Below are positions 33,887-47,195 of a stretch of DNA of 64,000 bases, in pieces. Each line of letters starts with the position of its first letter. Position 1 is the first letter of the stretch. A program made the position numbers and the translations under genes. Under the pieces are notes generated by a model. That model was not told where the DNA came from, made no database searches, and worked only from the letters and a program-made list of their open reading frames with translations. The stretch is from Nannobrachium achirus (Eukaryota; Chordata; Actinopteri; Myctophiformes; Myctophidae), in assembly GCA_963921795.1 (NCBI GenBank), contig OY997647.1:60786357-60850356 (forward strand), read 5' to 3'.

Positions 33887-36800
33887 GTTAGTAACTACTA
33901 ATACCATGGAACTGGACCTGAGGGCTAGGGCTAGGGATAGGGTTAATAACTACTAATACCATGGAACTGGACCTGAGGGCTAGGGATAGGGCTAGGGTTA
34001 ATAACTACTAATACCATGGAACTGGACCTGAGGGCTAGGGCTAGGGATAGGGTTAATAACTACTAATACCATGGAACTGGACCTGAGGGCTAGGGCTAAG
34101 GATAGGGTTAATAACTACTAATACCATGGAACTGGACCTGAGGGCTAGGGCTAGGGATAGGGTTAATAACTACTAATACCATGGAACTGGACCTGAGGGC
34201 TAGGGATAGGGCTAGAGATAGGGCTAGGGCTAGGGCTAGGGATAGGGTTAATAACTACTAATACCATGGAACTGGACCTGAGGGCTAGGGATAGGGCTAG
34301 GGATAGGGCTAGGGCTAGGGATAGGGATAGGGATAGGGATAGGGCTAGGGTTAATAACTACTAATACCATGGAACTGGACCTGAGGGCTAGGGATAGGGC
34401 TAGGGATAGGGCTAGGGCTAGGGATAGGGCTAGGGTTAATAACTACTAATACCATGGAACTGGACCTGAGGGCTAGGGTTAGGGCTAGGGTTAATAACTA
34501 CTAATACCATGGAACTGGACCTGAGGGCTAGGGATAGGGCTAGGGATAGGGCTAGGGATAGGGATAGGGATAGGGATAGGGCTAGGGTTAATAACTACTA
34601 ATACCATGGAACTGGACCTGAGGGCTAGGGCTAGGGATAGGGTTAATAACTACTAATACCATGGAACTGGACCTGAGGGCTAGGGCTAGGGATAGGGTTA
34701 ATAACTACTAATACCATGGAACTGGACCTGAGGGCTAGGGCTAGGGATAGGGATAATAACTACTAATACCATGGAACTGGACCTGAGGGCTAGGGATAGG
34801 GCTAGGGATAGGGCTAGGGATAGGGATAGGGATAGGGATAGGGCTAGGGTTAATAACTACTAATACCATGGAACTGGACCTGAGGGCTAGGGCTAGGGAT
34901 AGGGTTAATAACTACTAATACCATGGAACTGGACCTGAGGGCTAGGGCTAGGGATAGGGTTAATAACTACTAATACCATGGAACTGGACCTGAGGGCTAG
35001 GGCTAGGGATAGGGATAATAACTACTAATACCATAGAACTGGACCTGAGGGCTAGGGATAGGGCTAGGGATAGGGATAATAACGACTAATACCATGGAAC
35101 TGGACCTGAGGGCTAGGGATAGGGATAGGGTTAGGGTTAGGGCTAGGGATAGGGCTAGGGATAGGGTTAATAACTACTAATACCATGGAACTGGACCTGA
35201 GGGCTAGGGATAGGGCTAGGGCTAGGGCTAGGGATAGGGCTAGGGATAGGGCTAGGGATAGGGATAATAACTACTAATACCATGGAACTGGACCTGAGGG
35301 CTAGGGATAGGGCTAGGGCTAATAACTACTAATACCATGGAACTGGACCTGAGGGCTAGGGATAGGGCTAGGGCTAGGGTTAGGGCTAGGGCTAATAACT
35401 ACTAATACCACGGAACTGGACCAGAGGGCTAGGGATAGGGCTAGGGATAATAACTACTAATACCATGGAACTGGACCTGAGGGCTAGGGATAGGGCTAGG
35501 GATAATAACTACTAATACCATGGAACTGGACCTGAGGGCTAGGGATAGGGCTAGGGATAGGGATAATAACGACTAATACCATGGAACTGGACCTGAGGGC
35601 TAGGGATAGAGATAGGGTTAGGGATAGGGCTAGGGCTAGGGATAGGGTTAATAACTACTAATACCATGGAACTGGACCTGAGGGCTAGGGATAGGGCTAG
35701 GGCTAGGGATAGGGCTAGGGATAAGGCTAGGGCTAATAACTACTAATACCATGGAACTGGACCTGAGGGCTAGGGATAGGGCTAGGGATAGGTCTAGGGA
35801 TAGGGCTAGGGTTAATAACTACTAATACCATGGAACTGGACCTGAGGGCTAGGGATAGGGCTAGGGATAGGGCTAGGGCTAGGGATAGGGCTAGGGTTAA
35901 TAACTACTAATACCATGGAACTGGACCTGAGGGCTAGGGTTAGGGCTAGGGTTAATAACTACTAATACCATGGAACTGGACCTGAGGGCTAGGGATAGGG
36001 CTAGGGATAGGGCTAGGGATAGGGATAGGGATAGGGATAGGGCTAGGGTTAATAACTACTAATACCATGGAACTGGACCTGAGGGCTAGGGCTAGGGATA
36101 GGGTTAATAACTACTAATACCATGGAACTGGACCTGAGGGCTAGGGCTAGGGATAGGGTTAATAACTACTAATACCATGGAACTGGACCTGAGGGCTAGG
36201 GCTAGGGATAGGGTTAATAACTACTAATACCATGGAACTGGACCTGAGGGCTAGGGCTAGGGATAGGGTTAATAACTACTAATACCATGGAACTGGACCT
36301 GAGGGCTAGGGCTAGGGATAGGGTTAATAACTACTAATACCATGGAACTGGACCTGAGGGCTAGGGCTAGGGATAGGGTTAATAACTACTAATACCATGG
36401 AACTGGACCTGAGGGCTAGGGCTAGGGATAGGGTTAATAACTACTAATACCATGGAACTGGACCTGAGGGCTAGGGCTAAGGATAGGGTTAATAACTACT
36501 AATACCATGGAACTGGACCTGAGGGCTAGGGCTAGGGATATGGTTAATAACTACTAATACCATGGAACTGGACCTGAGGGCTAGGGATAGGGATAATAAC
36601 GACTAATACCATGGAACTGGACCTGAGGGCTAGGGATAGGGCTAGGGATAGGGATAATAACGACTAATACCATGGAACTGGACCTGAGGGCTAGGGCTAG
36701 GGCTAGGGATAGGGTTAATAACTACTAATACCATGGAACTGGACCTGAGGGCTAGGGATAGGGTTAATAACTACTAATACCATGGAACTGGACCTGAGGG

Positions 36801-37045
36801 CTAGGGCTAGGGATAGGGATAATAACTACTAATACCATGGAACTGGACCTGAGGGCTAGGGATAGGGTTAATAACTACTAATACCATGGAACTGGACCTG
36901 AGGGCTAGGGATAGGGCTAGGGATAGGGTTAATAACTACTAATATGGAACTTGACCTGAGGGCTAGGGCTAGGGCTAGGGATAGGGTTAATAACTACTAA
37001 TACCATGGAACTTGACCTGAGGGCTAGGGATAGGGATAGGGTTAG
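33887..37045 (+). repeat. Monomer block 8
   Basis: Matches block 6 monomer for monomer, including the rare CCATAGAACTGG core and the GGACCAGAGG variant. Confidence 0.92.
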
Positions 37046-37802
37046 TGATGTTCCTGATTGGATGACCGCTCTAGGTTTAACCCCTTGAACCCCGACATCC
37101 ATTATTCTGATGAACATTCACCATCAACTCTTCTGTTGAGTACAAAGGCCTTCCTAAATAGGCCTATCCACGGCCATTCTGCTCACTAAGCCCATTTTCC
37201 ACTGGCCCAACTCCACACCACTCCACACCACACCGCCCATTTGTGTCAGGTTTTCCACTAAGGACCTGGGTAGAGTGGAGTGAAAGTGGTACTAAACAGG
37301 GTACTAAAAAGTATCCACTCTAGAGTAGGTCTGAGCTAGGCCAAACATGGCCAAACACTTCATAATGACTGATCACTCACTGACTAATATAGTTGTAATG
37401 CATGATAATAGATTATATTGTGTTATAACCACTATTATAATCTATTAAAGTGTATTATAGTTATCATAGTAATACATTAATACTTTATAGGGTATTATAA
37501 TCACAGTTATAATCCATTATAGTGTATTATAATTAATAGTTGTAATACAAATTTATATTGTATTATAACAGGGAATAAACTTATAATACATTTATATTGT
37601 ATTATAACAGGGAATAAACTCCCTGTCGCACTTAGAACAATGGACTCACTCGCTAGCTTTCGCCGTGGACTGAAGACTCACCTTTTCAGACTCCACCTAA
37701 ACCCTTAGCACTACAGAAAAAATCAATGAATACATGATAAACGTTTTCTTTTTCTTTCTTTTTTTTTGCAGCTCCCTCACCACCCCACTTCCAACGCCCC
37801 TG
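37046..37802 (+). repeat. Full satellite spacer L5
   Basis: As L3, with a private change CCCATTTGTG at about 37236. Confidence 0.95.
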
Positions 37803-38889
37803 GTTAGTAACTACTAATACCATGGAACTGGACCTGAGGGCTAGGGCTAGGGATAGGGTTAATAACTACTAATACCATGGAACTGGACCTGAGGGCTAGG
37901 GATAGGGCTAGGGTTAATAACTACTAATACCATGGAACTGGACCTGAGGGCTAGGGCTAGGGATAGGGTTAATAACTACTAATACCATGGAACTGGACCT
38001 GAGGGCTAGGGCTAAGGATAGGGTTAATAACTACTAATACCATGGAACTGGACCTGAGGGCTAGGGCTAGGGATAGGGTTAATAACTACTAATACCATGG
38101 AACTGGACCTGAGGGCTAGGGATAGGGCTAGAGATAGGGCTAGGGCTAGGGCTAGGGATAGGGTTAATAACTACTAATACCATGGAACTGGACCTGAGGG
38201 CTAGGGATAGGGCTAGGGATAGGGCTAGGGCTAGGGATAGGGATAGGGATAGGGCTAGGGTTAATAACTACTAATACCATGGAACTGGACCTGAGGGCTA
38301 GGGATAGGGCTAGGGATAGGGCTAGGGCTAGGGATAGGGCTAGGGTTAATAACTACTAATACCATGGAACTGGACCTGAGGGCTAGGGATAGGGCTAGGG
38401 TTAATAACTACTAATACCATGGAACTGGACCTGAGGGCTAGGGATAGGGCTAGGGATAGGGCTAGGGATAGGGATAGGGCTAGGGTTAATAACTACTAAT
38501 ACCATGGAACTGGACCTGAGGGCTAGGGCTAGGGATAGGGTTAATAACTACTAATACCATGGAACTGGACCTGAGGGCTAGGGATAGGGTTAATAACTAC
38601 TAATACCATGGAACTGGACCTGAGGGCTAGGGCTAGGGATAGGGATAATAACTACTAATACCATGGAACTGGACCTGAGGGCTAGGGATAGGGCTAGGGA
38701 TAGGGTTAATAACTACTAATACCATGGAACTGGACCTGAGGGCTAGGGCTAGGGATAGGGATAGGGATAGGGTTAATAACTACTAATATGGAACTTGACC
38801 TGAGGGCTAGGGCTAGGGCTAGGGATAGGGTTAATAACTACTAATACCATGGAACTTGACCTGAGGGCTAGGGATAGGGATAGGGTTAG
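37803..38889 (+). repeat. Monomer block 9 (short)
   Basis: Starts like the long blocks but is shortened in its middle. Confidence 0.92.
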
Positions 38890-39646
38890 TGATGTTCCTG
38901 ATTGGATGACCGCTCTAGGTTTAACCCCTTGAACCCCGACATCCATTATTCTGATGAACATTCACCATCAACTCTTCTGTTGAGTACAAAGGCCTTCCTA
39001 AATAGGCCTATCCACGGCCATTCTGCTCACTAAGCCCATTTTCCACTGGCCCAACTCCACACCACTCCACACCACACCGCCCACTTGTGTCAGGTTTTCC
39101 ACTAAGGACCTGGGTAGAGTGGAGTGAAAGTGGTACTAAACAGGGTACTAAAAAGTATCCACTCTAGAGTAGGTCTGAGCTAGGCCAAACATGGCCAAAC
39201 ACTTCATAATGACTGATCACTCACTGACTAATATAGTTGTAATGCATGATAATAGATTATATTGTGTTATAACCACTATTATAATCTATTAAAGTGTATT
39301 ATAGTTATCATAGTAATACATTAATACTTTATAGGGTATTATAATCACAGTTATAATCCATTATAGTGTATTATAATTAATAGTTGTAATACAAATTTAT
39401 ATTGTATTATAACAGGGAATAAACTTATAATACATTTATATTGTATTATAAAAGGGAATAAACTCCCTGTCGCACTTAGAACAATGGACTCACTCGCTAG
39501 CTTTCGCCGTGGACTGAAGACTCACCTTTTCAGACTCCACCTAAACCCTTAGCACTACAGAAAAAATCAATGAATACATGATAAACGTTTTCTTTTTCTT
39601 TCTTTTTTTTTGCAGCTCCCTCACCACCCCACTTCCAACGCCCCTG
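38890..39646 (+). repeat. Full satellite spacer L6
   Basis: Carries a private change ATTATAAAAGGG, shared only with L8. Confidence 0.95.
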
Positions 39647-42170
39647 GTTAGTAACTACTAATACCATGGAACTGGACCTGAGGGCTAGGGCTAGGGATAG
39701 GGTTAATAACTACTAATACCATGGAACTGGACCTGAGGGCTAGGGATAGGGCTAGGGTTAATAACTACTAATACCATGGAACTGGACCTGAGGGCTAGGG
39801 CTAGGGATAGGGTTAATAACTACTAATACCATGGAACTGGACCTGAGGGCTAGGGCTAAGGATAGGGTTAATAACTACTAATACCATGGAACTGGACCTG
39901 AGGGCTAGGGCTAGGGATAGGGTTAATAACTACTAATACCATGGAACTGGACCTGAGGGCTAGGGATAGGGCTAGAGATAGGGCTAGGGCTAGGGCTAGG
40001 GATAGGGTTAATAACTACTAATACCATGGAACTGGACCTGAGGGCTAGGGATAGGGCTAGGGATAGGGCTAGGGCTAGGGCTAGGGATAGGGCTAGGGAT
40101 AGGGCTAGGGTTAATAACTACTAATACCATGGAACTGGACCTGAGGGCTAGGGATAGGGCTAGGGATAGGGCTAGGGCTAGGGTTAGAGCTAGGGTTAAT
40201 AACTACTAATACCATGGAACTGGACCTGAGGGCTAGGGTTAGGGCTAGGGTTAATAACTACTAATACCATGGAACTGGACCTGAGGGCTAGGGATAGGGC
40301 TAGGGATAGGGCTAGGGATAGGGCTAGGGATAGGGATAGGGATAGGGCTAGGATTAATAACTACTAATACCATGGAACTGGACCTGAGGGCTAGGGCTAG
40401 GGATAGGGTTAATAACTACTAATACCATGGAACTGGACCTGAGGGCTAGGGCTAGGGATAGGGTTAATAACTACTAATACCATGGAACTGGACCTGAGGG
40501 CTAGGGCTAGGGGTAGCGATAATAACTACTAATACCATGGAACTGGACCTGAGGGCTAGGGATAGGGCTAGGGATAGGGATAATAACGACTAATACCATG
40601 GAACTGGACCTGAGGGCTAGGGATAGGGATAGGGTTAGGGTTAGGGCTAGGGATAGGGCTAGGGATAGGGTTAATAACTACTAATACCATGGAACTGGAC
40701 CTGAGGGCTAGGGATAGGGCTAGGGCTAGGGCTAGGGCTAGGGATAGGGCTAGGGATAGGGCTAGGGATAGGGATAATAACTACTAATACCATGGAACTG
40801 GACCTGAGGGCTAGGGATAGGGCTAGGGCTAATAACTACTAATACCATGGAACTGGACCTGAGGGCTAGGGATAGGGCTAGGGCTAGGGCTAGGGTTAGG
40901 GCTAGGGCTAATAACTACTAATACCATGGAACTGGACCTGAGGGCTAGGGATAGGGCTAGGGATAATAACTACTAATACCATGGAACTGGACCTGAGGGC
41001 TAGGGATAGGGCTAGGGATAATAACTACTAATACCATGGAACTGGACCTGAGGGCTAGGGATAGGGCTAGGGATAGGGATAATAACGACTAATACCATGG
41101 AACTGGACCTGAGGGCTAGGGATAGAGATAGGGTTAGGGATAGGGCTAGGGCTAGGGATAGGGTTAATAACTACTAATACCATGGAACTGGACCTGAGGG
41201 CTAGGGATAGGGCTAGGGCTAGGGATAGGGCTAGGGATAAGGCTAGGGCTAATAACTACTAATACCATGGAACTGGACCTGAGGGCTAGGGATAGGGCTA
41301 GGGATAGGGCTAGGGATAGGGCTAGGGTTAATAACTACTAATACCATGGAACTGGACCTGAGGGCTAGGGTTAGGGCTAGGGATAGGGCTAGGGCTAGGG
41401 ATAGGGCTAGGGTTAATAACTACTAATACCATGGAACTGGACCTGAGGGCTAGGGATAGGGCTAGGGTTAATAACTACTAATACCATGGAACTGGACCTG
41501 AGGGCTAGGGATAGGGCTAGGGATAGGGATAGGGATAGGGATAGGGCTAGGGTTAATAACTACTAATACCATGGAACTGGACCTGAGGGCTAGGGCTAGG
41601 GATAGGGTTAATAACTACTAATACCATGGAACTGGACCTGAGGGCTAGGGCTAGGGATAGGGTTAATAACTACTAATACCATGGAACTGGACCTGAGGGC
41701 TAGGGCTAGGGATAGGGTTAATAACTACTAATACCATGGAACTGGACCTGAGGGCTAGGGCTAGGGATAGGGTTAATAACTACTAATACCATGGAACTGG
41801 ACCTGAGGGCTAGGGCTAGGGCTAGGGATAGGGTTAATAACTACTAATACCATGGAACTGGACCTGAGGGCTAGGGATAGGGTTAATAACTACTAATACC
41901 ATGGAACTGGACCTGAGGGCTAGGGCTAGGGATAGGGATAATAACTACTAATACCATGGAACTGGACCTGAGGGCTAGGGATAGGGCTAGGGATAGGGTT
42001 AATAACTACTAATACCATGGAACTGGACCTGAGGGCTAGGGATAGGGCTAGGGATAGGGTTAATAACTACTAATATGGAACTTGACCTGAGGGCTAGGGC
42101 TAGGGCTAGGGATAGGGTTAATAACTACTAATACCATGGAACTTGACCTGAGGGCTAGGGATAGGGATAG
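39647..42170 (+). repeat. Monomer block 10
   Basis: Related to blocks 5, 6 and 8 but with its own hexamer counts. Confidence 0.92.
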
Positions 42171-42859
42171 TGATGTTCCTGATTGGATGACCGCTCTAGG
42201 TTTAACCCCTTGAACCCCGACATCCATTATTCTGATGAACATTCACCATCAACTCTTCTGTTGAGTACAAAGGCCTTCCTAACACCACACCGCCCACTTG
42301 TGTCAGGTTTTCCACTAAGGACCTGGGTAGAGTGGAGTGAAAGTGGTACTAAACAGGGTACTAAAAAGTATCCACTCTAGAGTAGGTCTGAGCTAGGCCA
42401 AACATGGCCAAACACTTCATAATGACTGATCACTCACTGACTAATATAGTTGTAATGCATGATAATAGATTATATTGTGTTATAACCACTATTATAATCT
42501 ATTAAAGTGTATTATAGTTATCATAGTAATACATTAATACTTTATAGGGTATTATAATCACAGTTATAATCCATTATAGTGTATTATAATTAATAGTTGT
42601 AATACAAATTTATATTGTATTATAACAGGGAATAAACTTATAATACATTTATATTGTATTATAACAGGGAATAAACTCCCTGTCGCACTTAGAACAATGG
42701 ACTCACTCGCTAGCTTTCGCCGTGGACTGAAGACTCACCTTTTCAGACTCCACCTAAACCCTTAGCACTACAGAAAAAATCAATGAATACATGATAAACG
42801 TTTTCTTTTTCTTTCTTTTTTTTTGCAGCTCCCTCACCACCCCACTTCCAACGCCCCTG
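42171..42859 (+). repeat. Full-type spacer L7 with an internal deletion
   Basis: About 67 bp are missing between CTTCCTAA and CACCACACCGCCC. The ends of the gap lie in short CCACACCAC-type repeats, suggesting slippage. Confidence 0.95.
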
Positions 42860-43952
42860 GTTAGTAACTACTAATACCATGGAACTGGACCTGAGGGCTA
42901 GGGCTAGGGATAGGGTTAATAACTACTAATACCATGGAACTGGACCTGAGGGCTAGGGATAGGGCTAGGGTTAATAACTACTAATACCATGGAACTGGAC
43001 CTGAGGGCTAGGGCTAGGGATAGGGTTAATAACTACTAATACCATGGAACTGGACCTGAGGGCTAGGGCTAAGGATAGGGTTAATAACTACTAATACCAT
43101 GGAACTGGACCTGAGGGCTAGGGCTAGGGATAGGGTTAATAACTACTAATACCATGGAAATGGACCTGAGGGCTAGGGATAGGGCTAGAGTTAGGGCTAG
43201 GGCTAGGGCTAGGGATAGGGTTAATAACTACTAATACCATGGAACTGGACCTGAGGGCTAGGGATAGGGCTAGGGATAGGGCTAGGGCTAGGGATAGGGA
43301 TAGGGATAGGGCTAGGGTTAATAACTACTAATACCATGGAACTGGACCTGAGGGCTAGGGATAGGGCTAGGGATAGGGCTAGGGCTAGGGATAGGGCTAG
43401 GGTTAATAACTACTAATACCATGGAACTGGACCTGAGGGCTAGGGATAGGGCTAGGGTTAATAACTACTAATACCATGGAACTGGACCTGAGGGCTAGGG
43501 ATAGGGCTAGGGATAGGGCTAGGGATAGGGTTAGGGATAGGGATAGGGCTAGGGTTAATAACTACTAATACCATGGAACTGGACCTGAGGGCTAGGGCTA
43601 GGGATAGGGTTAATAACTACTAATACCATGGAACTGGACCTGAGGGCTAGGGATAGGGTTAATAACTACTAATACCATGGAACTGGACCTGAGGGCTAGG
43701 GCTAGGGATAGGGATAATAACTACTAATACCATGGAACTGGACCTGAGGGCTAGGGATAGGGCTAGGGATAGGGTTAATAACTACTAATACCATGGAACT
43801 GGACCTGAGGGCTAGGGATAGGGCTAGGGATAGGGTTAATAACTACTAATATGGAACTTGACCTGAGGGCTAGGGCTAGGGCTAGGGATAGGGTTAATAA
43901 CTACTAATACCATGGAACTTGACCTGAGGGCTAGGGATAGGGATAGGGTTAG
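42860..43952 (+). repeat. Monomer block 11 (short)
   Basis: Very close to block 9. Confidence 0.92.
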
Positions 43953-44709
43953 TGATGTTCCTGATTGGATGACCGCTCTAGGTTTAACCCCTTGAACCCC
44001 GACATCCATTATTCTGATGAACATTCACCATCAACTCTTCTGTTGAGTACAAAGGCCTTCCTAAATAGGCCTATCCACGGCCATTCTGCTCACTAAGCCC
44101 ATTTTCCACTGGCCCAACTCCACACCACTCCACACCACACCGCCCACTTGTGTCAGGTTTTCCACTAAGGACCTGGGTAGAGTGGAGTGAAAGTGGTACT
44201 AAACAGGGTACTAAAAAGTATCCACTCTAGAGTAGGTCTGAGCTAGGCCAAACATGGCCAAACACTTCATAATGACTGATCACTCACTGACTAATATAGT
44301 TGTAATGCATGATAATAGATTATATTGTGTTATAACCACTATTATAATCTATTAAAGTGTATTATAGTTATCATAGTAATACATTAATACTTTATAGGGT
44401 ATTATAATCACAGTTATAATCCATTATAGTGTATTATAATTAATAGTTGTAATACAAATTTATATTGTATTATAACAGGGAATAAACTTATAATACATTT
44501 ATATTGTATTATAAAAGGGAATAAACTCCCTGTCGCACTTAGAACAATGGACTCACTCGCTAGCTTTCGCCGTGGACTGAAGACTCACCTTTTCAGACTC
44601 CACCTAAACCCTTAGCACTACAGAAAAAATCAATGAATACATGATAAACGTTTTCTTTTTCTTTCTTTTTTTTTGCAGCTCCCTCACCACCCCACTTCCA
44701 ACGCCCCTG
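43953..44709 (+). repeat. Full satellite spacer L8
   Basis: Shares the ATTATAAAAGGG change with L6, so L6 and L8 are sister copies. Confidence 0.95.
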
Positions 44710-46438
44710 GTTAGTAACTACTAATACCATGGAACTGGACCTGAGGGCTAGGGATAGGGATAGGGTTAATAACTACTAATACCATGGAACTGGACCTGAG
44801 GGCTAGGGATAGGGCTAGGGTTAATAACTACTAATACCATGGAACTGGACCTGAGGGCTAGGGCTAGGGATAGGGTTAATAACTACTAATACCATGGAAC
44901 TGGACCTGAGGGCTAGGGCTAAGGATAGGGTTAATAACTACTAATACCATGGAACTGGACCTGAGGGCTAGGGCTAGGGATAGGGTTAATAACTACTAAT
45001 ACCATGGAACTGGACCTGAGGGCTAGGGATAGGGCTAGAGATAGGGCTAGGGCTAGGGCTAGGGATAGGGTTAATAACTACTAATACCATGGAACTGGAC
45101 CTGAGGGCTAGGGATAGGGCTAGGGATAGGGATAGGGCTAGGGCTAGGGATAGGGCTAGGGTTAATAACTACTAATACCATGGAACTGGACCTGAGGGCT
45201 AGGGATAGGGCTAGGGATAGGGATAGGGCTAGGGTTAATAACTACTAATACCATGGAACTGGACCTGAGGGCTAGGGTTAGGGCTAGGGTTAATAACTAC
45301 TAATACCATGGAACTGGACCTGAGGGCTAGGGATAGGGCTAGGGATAGGGCTAGGGATAGGGATAAGGATAGGGATAGGGCTAGGGTTAATAACTACTAA
45401 TACCATGGAACTGGACCTGAGGGCTAGGGCTAGGGATAGGGTTAATAACTACTAATACCATGGAACTGGACCTGAGGGCTAGGGCTAGGGATAGGGTTAA
45501 TAACTACTAATACCATGGAACTGGACCTGAGGGCTAGGGCTAGGGATAGGGTTAATAACTACTAATACCATGGAACTGGACCTGAGGGCTAGGGCTAGGG
45601 ATAGGGTTAATAACTACTAATACCATGGAACTGGACCTGAGGGCTAGGGCTAGGGATAGGGTTAATAACTACTAATACCATGGAACTGGACCTGAGGGCT
45701 AGGGCTAGGGATAGGGTTAATAACTACTAATACCATGGAACTGGACCTGAGGGCTAGGGCTAAGGATAGGGTTAATAACTACTAATACCATGGAACTGGA
45801 CCTGAGGGCTAGGGCTAGGGATATGGTTAATAACTACTAATACCATGCAACTGGACCTGAGGGCTAGGGATAGGGATAATAACGACTAATACCATGGAAC
45901 TGGACCTGAGGGCTAGGGATAGGGCTAGGGATAGGGATAATAACGACTAATACCATGGAACTGGACCTGAGGGCTAGGGCTAGGGCTAGGGATAGGGTTA
46001 ATAACTACTAATACCATGGAACTGGACCTGAGGGCTAGGGATAGGGTTAATAACTACTAATACCATGGAACTGGACCTGAGGGCTAGGGCTAGGGCTAGG
46101 GATAGGGTTAATAACTACTAATACCATGGAACTGGACCTGAGGGCTAGGGATAGGGTTAATAACTACTAATACCATGGAACTGGACCTGAGGGCTAGGGC
46201 TAGGGATAGGGATAATAACTACTAATACCATGGAACTGGACCTGAGGGCTAGGGATAGGGTTAATAACTACTAATACCATGGAACTGGACCTGAGGGCTA
46301 GGGATAGGGCTAGGGATAGGGTTAATAACTACTAATATGGAACTTGACCTGAGGGCTAGGGCTAGGGCTAGGGATAGGGTTAATAACTACTAATACCATG
46401 GAACTTGACCTGAGGGCTAGGGATAGGGATAGGGTTAG
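44710..46438 (+). repeat. Monomer block 12
   Basis: Contains a private GATAAGGATAGGG variant and a CCATGCAACTGG core in which the NcoI site is lost. Confidence 0.92.
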
Positions 46439-47195
46439 TGATGTTCCTGATTGGATGACCGCTCTAGGTTTAACCCCTTGAACCCCGACATCCATTATTC
46501 TGATGAACATTCACCATCAACTCTTCTGTTGAGTACAAAGGCCTTCCTAAATAGGCCTATCCACGGCCATTCTGCTCACTAAGCCCATTTTCCACTGGCC
46601 CAACTCCACACCACTCCACACCACACCGCCCACTTGTGTCAGGTTTTCCACTAAGGACCTGGGTAGAGTGGAGTGAAAGTGGTACTAAACAGGGTACTAA
46701 AAAGTATCCACTCTAGAGTAGGTCTGAGCTAGGCCAAACATGGCCAAACACTTCATAATGACTGATCACTCACTGACTAATATAGTTGTAATGCATGATA
46801 ATAGATTATATTGTGTTATAACCACTATTATAATCTATTAAAGTGTATTATAGTTATCATAGTAATACATTAATACTTTATAGGGTATTATAATCACAGT
46901 TATAATCCATTATAGTGTATTATAATTAATAGTTGTAATACAAATTTATATTGTATTATAACAGGGAATAAACTTATAATACATTTATATTGTATTATAA
47001 CAGGGAATAAACTCCCTGTCGCACTTAGAACAATGGACTCACTCGCTAGCTTTCGCCGTGGACTGAAGACTCACCTTTTCAGACTCCACCTAAACCCTTA
47101 GCACTACAGAAAAAATCAATGAATACATGATAAACGTTTTCTTTTTCTTTCTTTTTTTTTGCAGCTCCCTCACCACCCCACTTCCAACGCCCCTG
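46439..47195 (+). repeat. Full satellite spacer L9
   Basis: As L3. Confidence 0.95.
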
